From positions 88,355 through 152,354 of the forward strand of contig CAYNFP010000003.1 of the NCBI GenBank assembly GCA_964396655.1: 64,000 nt of DNA, in the 5' to 3' direction. The first letter of the stretch is position 1. The number at the start of each line of letters is the position of its first letter. A model generated the notes under the pieces. It saw only the letters and a program-made list of their open reading frames with translations, was not told where the DNA came from and made no database searches. Shown in pieces: positions 17,550-28,400 of this stretch. The DNA comes from CAYNFP01 sp964396655 (GTDB lineage: Bacteria > Bacillota_I > Bacilli_A > RF39 > UBA660). Made by a program: the position numbers and the translations under genes.

Positions 17550-20177
17550 TTATTTTTGTTTTAATACAGCTTGAGCTGCTGCCAAACGTGCAATTGGTAC
17601 TCTATATGGACTACATGATACATAGTTAAGTCCTATTTCATTACAGAATTCTATTGAACTTGGATCTCCTCCATGTTCACCACAAATTCCTAATTTAATA
17701 TCAGGTCTTGTAGCTTTTCCTTTTTCTGCAGCCATCTTAATTAATTTACCAACACCATCTTGATCTATTCTTGCAAATGGATCACTTTCAAATATTTGTT
17801 TTGTATAGTAATCATTTAAGAATTTGCCAGCATCATCTCTACTAAATCCATAAGTCATTTGAGTTAAATCATTTGTTCCAAAACTGAAGAATTCTGCTTC
17901 TGTTGCAATTTCATCTGCTGTAACTGCAGCTCTTGGAATTTCAATCATTGTACCAATTTTATAATGTAAGCTATAATTTTGTTCAGCAAAAACTTTATTA
18001 ATTGTTTCAACAACTATATTTTTAACAAATTTAAATTCTTTTATATCTCCAACTAATGGAATCATAATTTCTGGTTCAACTTTTAAACCAGTTTTATCTA
18101 CATCAATTGCAGCTTCTATTACAGCTCTTGTTTGCATTTTAGCTATTTCAGGATATGTAACTGCAAGTCTGCATCCTCTATGACCCATCATTGGGTTAAA
18201 TTCATGTAAGCTTTCAATTCTTTCTTTTAACGCTTCAAAAGTCATTCCTAGTTCTTTAGCTAAAAGAATGATTTCTTCATCTGTATGAGGTAAGAATTCA
18301 TGAAGTGGCGGATCCAAGTAACGAATTGTTACAGGAAATCCCTTCATTGCTTTATATAATTCTTCAAAATCTCCTCTTTGCATTGGAAGTAATTTATCTA
18401 AAGCTTTTTCTCTTTGTTCTAGTGTTTCAGAAACTATCATTTGACGAACTGCAAATATTCTAGATTCCTCAAAGAACATATGCTCTGTTCTACAAAGTCC
18501 AATACCTTCTGCTCCAAATTTCATTGCTTGTGCTGCATCTTTTGGAGTATCAGCATTTGCTCTTACTTTAAGTTTTCTTACTCTGTCTGCCCAAGACATA
18601 AATGTGCTAAAGTCTCCACTAATTTCTGGTTCAACTGTTTTAATTTCGCCTTTATAAACTTTACCAGTAGAGCCATCAAGAGATATTGAATCTAATTCTC
18701 TTAATATTTCTCCATTTGATAATGTTAATGTTTTAATTTTTTCATCTATTTTTAATTCTCCACATCCTGAAACACAACATCTTCCCATTCCACGAGCAAC
18801 AACTGCTGCATGAGAAGTCATTCCTCCACGAACTGTAAGAATACCTTGTGCTAAATTCATTCCTTCAATATCTTCAGGAGATGTTTCAAGTCTCACTAAT
18901 ATAACTTTTGCTTTTGCATTTTTATTTATTTCTTTTACTACATCTTCAGCATTAAATACTATTTTACCAGTAGCAGCCCCAGGAGATGCAGCAAGACCTG
19001 TTGCAACAGGAGTAACACTCTTTAATTCATTAATATCAAAATTTGGATGTAATAACTGATCTAATTGTTTAGGTTCAACTTTTAATAAAGCTTCTTCTTC
19101 ACTAATCATTCCTTCATTAACTAAATCTACTGCTATTTTTAATGCAGCACTAGCAGTTCTCTTACCATTTCTGGTTTGAAGCATAAATAATTTTTTATTT
19201 TCTATAGTGAATTCCATATCTTGCATATCTTTATAATGATTTTCAAGAATTTCACAAGTTTTAACGAATTCTCTATAAGCTTCGGGCATAGAATTAGCTA
19301 AATTCTCTATATTTTGAGGAGTTCTAACTCCTGCAACAACATCTTCACCTTGAGCATTAATTAAATATTCACCATATAGTTTCTTTTCACCAGTAGATGG
19401 ATTTCTAGTAAAGGCAACTCCTGTACCACAAGTATCCCCCATATTTCCATATACCATTTCTTGAATATTAACTGCAGTTCCCCAGTTTGATGGAATATCA
19501 TTCATTCTTCTATAATAAATAGCTCTTTCATTATTCCAACTTCTAAATACTGCTGTTACAGCTTCAATCAATTGAACTTTGGGATCTTGTGGAAATTCAA
19601 CTCCTGATAGTTCCTTATAAATACCTTTAAATTTCATTGCTACTTCATACATATCATTTTCATTTAGATCTGTATCAAACTTAGCATTTTTTTCTTCTTT
19701 AAATTCGTCTAATACTCTTTCAAATGATGCTTTTGAATATCCTTTTACAACATCAGCAAACATCATTATAAATCTTCTATATGAATCATATACAAATCTT
19801 TTATTTCCTGTGTTCTTTGCAAAATTTTCACATACAATATCATTTAATCCTAAATTTAATACTGTATCCATCATACCAGGCATACTTGCTCTAGCACCAC
19901 TTCTAACTGAAACTAATAATGGATTTTTTAAATCTCCCATTTTCTTTCCAGTTAATTCTTCTAATTTTATTAATGAAGCAAAAATCTCATCTACAACTTT
20001 TTCATTTATTATTTGTCCATCATCATAATATTTTGTACAAGCTTCAGTTGTAAGTGTAAAACCTCTTGGAACGGGTAAACCAATATTAGTCATTTCAGCT
20101 AAATTAGCACCTTTTCCTCCAAGAAGATTTTTCATGGATTTATCACCTTCACTAAACATATAAACATATTTTTCCAT
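17550..20177 (-). CDS. ppdK: Pyruvate, phosphate dikinase
   Basis: Interconverts pyruvate + ATP + Pi with PEP + AMP + PPi. In PPi-dependent anaerobes it often runs toward pyruvate. The N-terminal ATP-grasp domain starts LLGGKGANLAEM and includes SVRSGARASMPGMMDT. The swivelling phosphohistidine domain has GGMTSHAAVVARG. The C-terminal PEP-binding barrel includes GAEGIGLCRTEHMFF, GHRGCRL, and the GICGEHGGDP catalytic Cys block. At 875 aa it is full length. RBS AAGGAGGAAG. No regulatory protein (PDRP) is adjacent. Confidence 0.97.
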   Translation of the reverse strand: MEKYVYMFSEGDKSMKNLLGGKGANLAEMTNIGLPVPRGFTLTTEACTKYYDDGQIINEKVVDEIFASLIKLEELTGKKMGDLKNPLLVSVRSGARASMPGMMDTVLNLGLNDIVCENFAKNTGNKRFVYDSYRRFIMMFADVVKGYSKASFERVLDEFKEEKNAKFDTDLNENDMYEVAMKFKGIYKELSGVEFPQDPKVQLIEAVTAVFRSWNNERAIYYRRMNDIPSNWGTAVNIQEMVYGNMGDTCGTGVAFTRNPSTGEKKLYGEYLINAQGEDVVAGVRTPQNIENLANSMPEAYREFVKTCEILENHYKDMQDMEFTIENKKLFMLQTRNGKRTASAALKIAVDLVNEGMISEEEALLKVEPKQLDQLLHPNFDINELKSVTPVATGLAASPGAATGKIVFNAEDVVKEINKNAKAKVILVRLETSPEDIEGMNLAQGILTVRGGMTSHAAVVARGMGRCCVSGCGELKIDEKIKTLTLSNGEILRELDSISLDGSTGKVYKGEIKTVEPEISGDFSTFMSWADRVRKLKVRANADTPKDAAQAMKFGAEGIGLCRTEHMFFEESRIFAVRQMIVSETLEQREKALDKLLPMQRGDFEELYKAMKGFPVTIRYLDPPLHEFLPHTDEEIILLAKELGMTFEALKERIESLHEFNPMMGHRGCRLAVTYPEIAKMQTRAVIEAAIDVDKTGLKVEPEIMIPLVGDIKEFKFVKNIVVETINKVFAEQNYSLHYKIGTMIEIPRAAVTADEIATEAEFFSFGTNDLTQMTYGFSRDDAGKFLNDYYTKQIFESDPFARIDQDGVGKLIKMAAEKGKATRPDIKLGICGEHGGDPSSIEFCNEIGLNYVSCSPYRVPIARLAAAQAVLKQK

Positions 20178-20273
20178 AAACTTCCTCCTTAAAATGTTTC
20201 CTTTATTATTCTATCAAACAAACAATATGTATGCAATTATTTTTATATAAATTAAAAAAAAGAAAATATTTAA

Positions 20274-20657
20274 TTATCTTCCTTTATTAAAATCACTTGT
20301 ATAATATGGCGCTGTTCTAGTTTTTTTATATTTTTCGAAATCCGCTCTTGAAACTCTTTCGTCATTAACTTTGTATATTGGGTCATATTTTTCAGTGGCT
20401 GCATTTATTGGAGTATATTTTTCAACTATATAAGATGTATAATTAGAAGTTACAAGAGTTTCACAATCCCAACCCTTTATTGAAGATACATATTTATATC
20501 TTTCTCCAGTTTCTTTATCAAAATAACAAAAATCATCTCTATAAACTTGAGATTTCATTATAATTATTCTATTAGAATATTCTGGAGGAATTATTCCTTT
20601 TTTTAAATTTTCTATTACATAAAGATCATTAAATATATATTTTTGATGAAAGCTCAT
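20274..20657 (-). CDS. Hypothetical protein, 127 aa
   Basis: Unknown soluble protein with many Tyr residues and no signal peptide. The segment YFDKETGERYKYVSS looks like a beta-hairpin, and the C-terminus is basic and polar. RBS AAGGAGAT is clear. It sits between xer-type recombinase and ppdK on the same strand with no obvious terminator on either side, so it may be co-transcribed with them. I cannot assign a role. Confidence 0.55.
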   Translation of the reverse strand: MSFHQKYIFNDLYVIENLKKGIIPPEYSNRIIIMKSQVYRDDFCYFDKETGERYKYVSSIKGWDCETLVTSNYTSYIVEKYTPINAATEKYDPIYKVNDERVSRADFEKYKKTRTAPYYTSDFNKGR

Positions 20658-20721
20658 ATTAATCTCCTTAAAACACTGTTTTTATATTACAACATTTTTC
20701 TGCTATTTTCAATAACAAAAA

Positions 20722-21588
20722 TCATTTTCTTCTTGGATGACATTTTAAATAAGTGTTTCTTAGTTCTTCATTAGTTATATGAGTATATACTTCAGTAGTA
20801 GTTAAATTTTCGTGTCCTAAAAGTTCTTGAACTACTCTAATATCACATCCAGAATTTAACATATGAGTCGCAAAAGTATGCCTTAAAGTATGAGGACTAA
20901 CTTTAGATTTAATTGATACATTTTTCATTATTTTATCTATTGTCATTTCTATACTTCTTGTAGTTAAATTTTCTCCTTTGATTGAGGGAAGTAACCAATT
21001 ACTATTATATTTAATATAGTTATTACTATTTAAATATTTTTCTATAGCAGTTTTAGCATAATCTCCGAAGTATACAATTCTTTCTTTACTTCCCTTACCT
21101 AAAACTTTTATTGAATTTGAATTAAAATCTATATCATTTATTTTTATGTTAACAAGTTCACTAACTCTTATTCCAGTAGCGTATAATAATTCAATAATTA
21201 AATTATCTCTTAAATTATTCTTGGTTTCTAAAGATTCTTTTAATAAAAATTCTAATTCATTATACTCTATATAATTAGGAAGTTTTCTTTCTTTTTTAGG
21301 ATAAAGAATATATTCAGTTGGATTACTACCCATAATTTTCTTTTTATTTGAAAATTTATAAAAACTTTTTAAAGTACTAATCTTTCTTGAAATGGTTGCT
21401 CTCTTGAACTTATTATCATTTAAATATTTTAAATATTTCATAATATCATCTTCGGATATAATTATTAAATCTTTATTTAAATAATTACAAAAATCTATTA
21501 AATCATTTGAATAAGATTCAATAGTCTTAATAGAATAATTCTTTTCTACTTCTAAATATTTTAAAAACATTTCAATATATTTACTCAT
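20722..21588 (-). CDS. XerC/XerD-type tyrosine recombinase
   Basis: Resolves chromosome dimers at dif. The N-terminal SAM-like domain (about 1-85) is followed by the catalytic domain with R141 (TGIRVSEL), K165 (GKGSKER), H233 and R236 (HTLRH), H259 (LGHENL) and Y268 (EVYTHI), all six catalytic positions intact. The 288-aa length and lack of extra domains favour a housekeeping Xer over an integrase. XerC and XerD cannot be separated from this sequence alone. The start is preceded by TGG-TATAAT and six bases, with no Shine-Dalgarno, so the mRNA is probably leaderless. Confidence 0.92.
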   Translation of the reverse strand: MSKYIEMFLKYLEVEKNYSIKTIESYSNDLIDFCNYLNKDLIIISEDDIMKYLKYLNDNKFKRATISRKISTLKSFYKFSNKKKIMGSNPTEYILYPKKERKLPNYIEYNELEFLLKESLETKNNLRDNLIIELLYATGIRVSELVNIKINDIDFNSNSIKVLGKGSKERIVYFGDYAKTAIEKYLNSNNYIKYNSNWLLPSIKGENLTTRSIEMTIDKIMKNVSIKSKVSPHTLRHTFATHMLNSGCDIRVVQELLGHENLTTTEVYTHITNEELRNTYLKCHPRRK

Positions 21589-21594
21589 ATATAA

Positions 21595-21603
21595 ATTATA
21601 CCA
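21595..21603 (-). promoter_or_regulatory. Extended -10 promoter directly before the Xer gene
   Basis: TGG-TATAAT on the minus strand with only six bases to the ATG. The start of transcription would fall on the start codon. Confidence 0.55.
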
Positions 21604-21610
21604 TTATTGA

Positions 21611-22498
21611 CTAATTTAATATATATTCTCTAGATATAATTCTATTATCACTACAATATTCTATTATATATTTATTATCTTTCTTACATATGATTATTCC
21701 AATAATTTTATCTTGATTGATTTTCTTTAAATTATTATCTATATAATTCATATAAACTTCTATTTGTCCAATATGTTCTTTTTTTAATTCTGTTACTTTT
21801 AGTTCTACTGCTACATAGCAATTAAATTCTATATTGTATAAAAGTAAATCTATATAGTTATATTTATCACCTAATTTAATTTTATATTCATTACCTATAT
21901 ACGAAAAGTTATTACCAAGTTCTAATAAGAAATTATCTATATCCTCTAATATAAATTGTTTGAGTATTTTTTCGTTTATAACTGTTATATTATTTTTATT
22001 TTTTATAAATATAGGATTGGGTATTACATCTTTTACTTCTAATTGTTCATTTGTTATTAGTTTATTCTTGGTTTCTAAAGGTAACCTTTGATATTCACTA
22101 GCTTTTATTTTATTTCTTAATGCATATTTTGTTAGATTTAAGATTAAACATTGATTTATGTAATAATTAATTTCATTTATATTATATATTTTCATCAACT
22201 CAATATAATGACTCCATGATAATTGGGCAGCCATTGGCTGCCTTTTTTGAAAATAATAAAATTTTCTCATATATTTTAAAGAACGCGTTGAATATCCTTT
22301 ACCTAATTCTTTTGATAATCTTATTGAATACTCCTCTATTATGCCTTCACCATAATGACTTCCAGCTTCTACTAGTTCTTTCCCAACATTATAATAAGTT
22401 GTTAAATCATTTTTATTTTTACTATAATTTTTTACTCTTTTGTATATTTCATTATTTACTAAATATTCTTTTATATTGCTATAATATTTATCTTCCAT
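21611..22498 (-). CDS. DUF1016 / YhcG-type PDDEXK nuclease-domain protein
   Basis: The N-terminal DUF1016 helical domain (YYNVGKELVEAGSHYGEGII, YSTRSLKYMRKFY, QLSWSHYIEL) is followed by a C-terminal PDDEXK-like fold with NYIDLLLYN, YVAVELKV and the IGQIEVYMNYID block. D and E-x-K ligands are in place. These proteins often accompany type I restriction systems or mobile islands, but none is visible here. RBS AGAAAGGAG. It lies 22 bases upstream of the Xer gene. Confidence 0.85.
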   Translation of the reverse strand: MEDKYYSNIKEYLVNNEIYKRVKNYSKNKNDLTTYYNVGKELVEAGSHYGEGIIEEYSIRLSKELGKGYSTRSLKYMRKFYYFQKRQPMAAQLSWSHYIELMKIYNINEINYYINQCLILNLTKYALRNKIKASEYQRLPLETKNKLITNEQLEVKDVIPNPIFIKNKNNITVINEKILKQFILEDIDNFLLELGNNFSYIGNEYKIKLGDKYNYIDLLLYNIEFNCYVAVELKVTELKKEHIGQIEVYMNYIDNNLKKINQDKIIGIIICKKDNKYIIEYCSDNRIISREYILN

Positions 22499-22569
22499 TC
22501 TTTACTCCTTTCTAAATATGCAGACAATTTTTTGTGCTTTTCAATTCGTCTAACGATGTTGGACATTTT

Positions 22570-24681
22570 CTATGGACTATAAGTTTTAATCTTATATCCA
22601 TTTTTATTTAACTTAATTTCTACACTCCCTTCTTTATCTGTTCTATAAATTTTAGAATCTTTTAATATTTTTAATACTTCTTTATTTGGATGACCAAATT
22701 TATTATCTTCCCCTACTGAAATTATTGAATACTTTGGATTAATATATTCGATAAACTGTTCACAAGTACTTGTTTTGCTTCCGTGATGACCAACTTTTAA
22801 AATGAAAATATCTTCTAAATTATAATCTTTTATAATTTGCTTTTCTTCTTTAATAGATGCATCTCCCATAAACAATATTTTTTTATTTTCTATAATTAAA
22901 AGTAATATTAAACTGTTATCATTTTCATTTGAGTATATCTTATTATTCAAAGAATAAATTTTTATATTATCTATATTGTAATATTTTTTTATTTTTTGAT
23001 AATTTAATTGTTTTTCTATATAGCTTATTTCTCCATTATTGATTATTACATTATTTACTTTGAAATTATCTACTAAATCTATTGAATATCCAGCATGATC
23101 TTCATCAGCGTGGCTTAAAAATAAATAATCTATTTTACCAACGGATATACTTTTAAAAAAAGGGATTAGACTTGATGTCATTAAATTAAATTCTCTGTTT
23201 TTCTTTGCCCATGATTCTTCATAATATTTCAAATAACCCCCTGTATCTATAAGTATAGTTTTTTTGTGAGGGGTTATTATTAAAGCAGAGTCTCCTTGAC
23301 CCACATCTATAAAATATAGTTTAGTGTCTTTTATAAAACTATTTTGATAATGAGAATATAATAATAAAATTATGATTAATACTATATATTTTAATTTATT
23401 TTTGTTTTTTATTATTATAATAAATAATACATAGTAAACTATTACTAAAATTAAATTAATTTTAGGAAAATTTATATTAAAAATTTTAATTAAGTTTACC
23501 TTTAAAGAAACAAACTCTAATATATTTATAAATATATTTAATATAAATTCAAAAAAAGGAAAGATTAAGGTTAATAACGTTAAAGGATATATGAATATAG
23601 ATACTAATGGGATAAAAAATAAATTATTAATTATAGAAAAAATGTTTATAGTATAAAAGTTATTTATTATTATTGGGAATGAACTAAATAATGAAATCAA
23701 ACTTGAAAATACCATTTTTTTAAAATAACCAGTTACTTTTAAATAATATGAGCTATATAAAATAAAAAAAGTTATTAAAAGAGATAATTGAAAACTTATA
23801 TCATAAATATAAAATGGATTAATTAATATTAATAAGCAATAAACAACTATTAAAATATTATAACTTCTTATATTAAAATAATAAACCTTGTTTATTCCTA
23901 GTAAGAAGAATAAAAATATTGCTTTTAATAAAGAAGGTTTAAAGCCAGTTATAAAAGAATATAATATTAAGAAAAAAATTACTATTAAATATGGAAATAA
24001 CTTTTCTTCTTTAGAAACATTAAATATATTTAATAACTTATTTATTATTTTTAATAATATAAAAGAAAGTAATGAAACATGTAGTCCCGACAATGCAAAT
24101 AAATGACTTATACCATTACTTTTAAAATTATCATATACACTACTATCTATGTATGATATTTCTCCCAATACCAAAGCATAAATATATTCATTGTTTGTTA
24201 TATTTTCTGTTCTTTTATAAACATAGTTTTTTAATTTATAAAATATATTTTTATTTTTTCTTTCTAATTTGAAATCATTTATTTTTAAAATAAAAAACAT
24301 TTTATTATTATATAAATATTTTTTATAATTAAATGTATTTGGTATTGTATTATTTTTAGGAATATCTAATCTACCATTTATTTTAATATAGTCTCCAATA
24401 GAATAAGAAGATAAGAAATTATTTTTTTCTTCTTTTGATTTAAAATAATAAGTTCCAATTAACTTCTCTTTATCTTCTAATTGCATAGATAATTTATTTC
24501 CGTCTGTTTTATAAGATAATATTTTTAAAATAAATGAATTATCATTAATACTGTAAATAGAAGTATACTTTACATAATTAGTTATTAATAAAGACCCAAT
24601 CGTAAACAGTATAAATAATATGTAAAATAATTTATTCTGTAGTAATAAAATCCTTAATTTTAGAATAAATTGATTCACCAA
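22570..24681 (-). CDS. comEC: ComEC/Rec2 DNA-uptake channel
   Basis: Inner-membrane channel for transformation. An N-terminal DUF4131-like segment with two helices precedes the multi-helix competence domain (around 170-440; NGISHLFALSGLHVSL is the hallmark). The C-terminal metallo-beta-lactamase-like domain has DVGQGDSALI, HADEDHAG and GHHGSKTS. At 703 aa it is full length. The assigned start is TTG, overlapping comEA by 50 bases; a GTG one codon later or a downstream start is equally possible because no clear RBS decides it. Cotranscribed with comEA. Confidence 0.92.
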   Translation of the reverse strand: MVNQFILKLRILLLQNKLFYILFILFTIGSLLITNYVKYTSIYSINDNSFILKILSYKTDGNKLSMQLEDKEKLIGTYYFKSKEEKNNFLSSYSIGDYIKINGRLDIPKNNTIPNTFNYKKYLYNNKMFFILKINDFKLERKNKNIFYKLKNYVYKRTENITNNEYIYALVLGEISYIDSSVYDNFKSNGISHLFALSGLHVSLLSFILLKIINKLLNIFNVSKEEKLFPYLIVIFFLILYSFITGFKPSLLKAIFLFFLLGINKVYYFNIRSYNILIVVYCLLILINPFYIYDISFQLSLLITFFILYSSYYLKVTGYFKKMVFSSLISLFSSFPIIINNFYTINIFSIINNLFFIPLVSIFIYPLTLLTLIFPFFEFILNIFINILEFVSLKVNLIKIFNINFPKINLILVIVYYVLFIIIIKNKNKLKYIVLIIILLLYSHYQNSFIKDTKLYFIDVGQGDSALIITPHKKTILIDTGGYLKYYEESWAKKNREFNLMTSSLIPFFKSISVGKIDYLFLSHADEDHAGYSIDLVDNFKVNNVIINNGEISYIEKQLNYQKIKKYYNIDNIKIYSLNNKIYSNENDNSLILLLIIENKKILFMGDASIKEEKQIIKDYNLEDIFILKVGHHGSKTSTCEQFIEYINPKYSIISVGEDNKFGHPNKEVLKILKDSKIYRTDKEGSVEIKLNKNGYKIKTYSP

Positions 24682-25327
24682 TACCTGTTACTTCCATTAA
24701 ATCTTCTTTTGAATTAAAATTTCCAAATTCATTCCTATATTCAATTATAGCTTTAGCTTTAGATTCTCCAATACCAGATAAAGTCATTAATTCTTCTAGT
24801 GTTGCCTTATTTATATTTATTAACTCATTGCTAGTTTGTTCTTCACTTGTATTACTAAGATTATTATTTATACAAGAATCATTAACAGTATTTTCACATA
24901 AGCATGGGGTTTCATCTTGTTCAGTAAGTTCACTTAACTTCTCAGTTACTTCTTCTTCGCTGTATATAATAATTACCATTTCATCTGATACTTTTTTACT
25001 TAAATTTATATATCTTGTATTGGCTCCTTTTATTAATCCACCAGCTTTATTTATAACATCATTTACTCTATCATTTGAATTCATCATATAAATACCCGGA
25101 TTTTTAATCATCCCTTTAATATCTACATAAACATAACTTATATTGTTCTCTTCTTTGTTTTCTTTTGTTATTTCAGAATAACTTATTTCTTTCTTTATAT
25201 TTTCTTTTTTACTATTATTAAATATAAATATTGATATAATACTGAATATTATAATAATACTAGTAATAGAAATAATTTTTATTTTATTTTCTTTTATAAA
25301 TTTTAACACATTATATTTAATATCCAT
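24632..25327 (-). CDS. comEA: ComEA competence DNA receptor
   Basis: Membrane-anchored DNA receptor. One transmembrane helix (about 17-37), an SLBB domain (VYVDIKGMIKNPGIY) near 65-125, an acidic linker with CLCENTVNDSC, and C-terminal paired helix-hairpin-helix motifs (LMTLSGIGESKAKAII and LMEVTGIGESIYSKI) that bind DNA. 231 aa, RBS AAGGAGG. The three linker Cys residues are unusual and might form a disulphide outside the cell. Confidence 0.92.
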   Translation of the reverse strand: MDIKYNVLKFIKENKIKIISITSIIIIFSIISIFIFNNSKKENIKKEISYSEITKENKEENNISYVYVDIKGMIKNPGIYMMNSNDRVNDVINKAGGLIKGANTRYINLSKKVSDEMVIIIYSEEEVTEKLSELTEQDETPCLCENTVNDSCINNNLSNTSEEQTSNELININKATLEELMTLSGIGESKAKAIIEYRNEFGNFNSKEDLMEVTGIGESIYSKIKDFITTE

Positions 25328-25384
25328 AAATACCTCCTTTCATAATTATTATAAGAAGATATTTATTTAAACTCTTTTTAAAAT

Positions 25385-25411
25385 AAAAAAAAGTTGATAT
25401 TAACCAACTTT
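25385..25411 (-). terminator. Terminator of ileS
   Basis: On the minus strand AAAGTTGGTTAATATCAACTTTTTTTT, a stem overlapping the ileS stop codon with an eight-T tail. Confidence 0.85.
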
Positions 25412-28400
25412 CTCTATTCTAATTCTAACAACTAAATCATTTATTTTTACTTCTTCTCCAGAATTATCTTTAATAAACTCTAAACATAAAGTTTCATCTT
25501 TAATATAATTGCCATATTTAGAAATCATTTCTTCAATTTCTTGTAAAGGTTCATAATATATTTTTATTCTGTTGCTTACTTCTAATCCTGAATCTTTTCT
25601 CATATTTTGAATCTTACTATTAAATTCACGAGCTAATCCTTCAAGTAATAATTCTTTATTTAATTCTGTATTTAATATTATAACTTTGTTATTTAAATAT
25701 GCTGAATTATAACCTTCTTTAGGAGTAATAAATCTCATTATCATATTTTCAGTTACCTTAAAATCTTCACCATTTAATTTAATAGTTAAATCATTGTTAT
25801 TTAATTTTTCAACATCTTTATGAGATATATTATTTAAATAATTTTGGAATTCTTTTAATGAAGAACCTAATGTACTTCCAACTTCTTTAAAGTTTGGTTT
25901 ATAAGTTATATGAACATATTCTTCCATATTATCACAATAATTTATATTTTTTACATTTAATTCTTCTAAAATTAATGAGTCTATATCTTTTATAATATTC
26001 ATATATTTTGAATCTATTATAACTTCTAATAATGGCTGTCTAATTTTTATTTTAGCTTCTTCCCTAGTATTTCTACCCATTGTTATAAATTCAATTACTA
26101 AGTCCATTTGTTCTTCAATATTGTTATCTATTTTAGAATCATCACATACTGGATAATCTGATAAATGAACAGATTTTTCTTCAGTTAAATTTCTATAAAG
26201 AATTTCTGATAAGAATGGAGTTGTAGGCGCGATTAATTTAGATATACCAACTAAAACTTCATATGTTGTTTGATATACTGCTTTCTTACTTACACTAAGT
26301 TCACTTTCCCAGAATCTTCTTCTATTACGTCTTATATACCAGTTAGATAAATGTTCACAAACAAAATCTTGTATTAAATGTGTTACCTTATTTAAATCAT
26401 ATTTTTCATATGCTTCAGTAACATTTTTAACTAAATTATTATATTTTGATAATAGCCATTTATCTATTAAATCTAAGTCTTTATAGTCTATTTTATATTC
26501 TCTTGGATCTATATTATCTGTATTAGCATATAGTTCAAAAAATGTATAAGTGTTTTTTAATGTATTAAAGAATTTAGATATTACTTCTTTTATTCCATCT
26601 TCATCAAATCTTGTAGGAAACCATACAGGGGAAACATATAATAAATACCATCTAGCTGCATCTGCTCCATAATTTTCAAATAAGTTAAACGGATTAACCC
26701 CATTGCCTCTACTCTTACTCATTTTAAGGCCTGTTTTATCTAAGATGTGATCATTTACTAATACATTTTTATAAGGGCTCTTATCCATTACAAAAGTGCT
26801 TATTGCTAAAAGAGTATAAAACCAACCTCTTGTTTGATCTATTCCTTCACATATAAAGTCTGCTGGAAATTGAGTCTCAAATAATTCTTTGTTTTCAAAT
26901 GGATAATGATACTGGGCAAAAGGCATTGCTCCTGAATCAAACCAGCAATCTATTACTTCACTTACTCTGTTCATTGTCTTGCCACATATAGGACATTTAA
27001 TATGAACATCATCTACATATGGTCTATGTAATTCTATATTTTCATCAATTTTCTCAATAGCTTTTTCTACTAATTCTTTTCTAGACCCAATCGATTCCAT
27101 GTGTCCACATTCACATGTCCATATATTTAAAGGTGTACCCCAATATCTATTTCTTGATAATGCCCAATCATTTATATTTTCAAGCCAATTTCCAAATCTT
27201 TTTTCTCCCGCAAAATCTGGATACCAATTAACTGTATTATTGTTAGCAACTAATCTGTCTTTTAGTTCAGTCATTTTTATATACCAGCTAGGTTTAGCAT
27301 AATATAAAAGCGGTGTTTTGCATCTCCAGCAATGAGGATAATTATGCATTATTTTTTCTTTTTTAAATAATTTACCATTTTGTTTTAAATAATCAATTAT
27401 TTCTTGGTCTGTATCTATTACAAATTTATCTTTCCATGGACCTTCTAAGAAACAACCATTTTCTCCAACTGGATTAACAACTGGTAAATTATATTTTTTA
27501 CCTACATTATAGTCATCTTCACCAAAAGCTGGCGCTATATGAACTAAACCTGTTCCATCTTCCATTGTGACATATTCATCACATACAACAAAAAATGCTT
27601 TTTTATCTACTTTTATAAATGGTAATAATTGTTCATATTCTTTATATTCTAATTCTTTTCCTAAGTATCTATCAACTATTTCATAATCTTCCTTAAATAT
27701 TTTTTCTCTTAATTTTTCAGATATTATAAAATAATTATTTTCTAATTTAACTTTAACATAATATTCTTTTGGATTTACACAAACCGCAACATTAGAAAGT
27801 AATGTCCAAGGAGTTGTAGTCCATACTAACAAATAAGTATTATCAACACCCACTAGTTTCATTGGAACATAAACTGTAGTAACTGAATCTTCTTGGTAAC
27901 CTTGAGCAACTTCGTGTGAAGCAAGTCCGGTTCCACATCTACTACAATAAGGCATAATTTTATGCCCTTGATATATTAAACCTTCATCAAAAAATCTTTT
28001 TAATATATTCCATTCTGTTTCAATGTAATTATTATCAAATGTTATATAAGGATGTTTCATATCTATAAAATAACCCATTTCTCTGGTCATTTTTTCCCAT
28101 TCACCTTTATATTTCCAAACACTTTCCTTACATTTTTCATTAAATTCTTTTATTCCATATTTTTCTATTTCAGTTTTATCATTCAAACCAAGAGTTTTTT
28201 CAACTTCAATTTCAACAGGCAATCCATGAGTATCCCATCCTGCTTTTCTAAGAACTTTAAAACCTTTCATAGTTTTATATTTACATATAGAATCTTTTAA
28301 ATCTCTTGATATTACATGATGTATTCCAGGTAAATTATTAGCTGTTGGAGGTCCTTCAAAAAACACAAAGTTTTCTTTTCCTTCTCTATTTTTTATTGAT

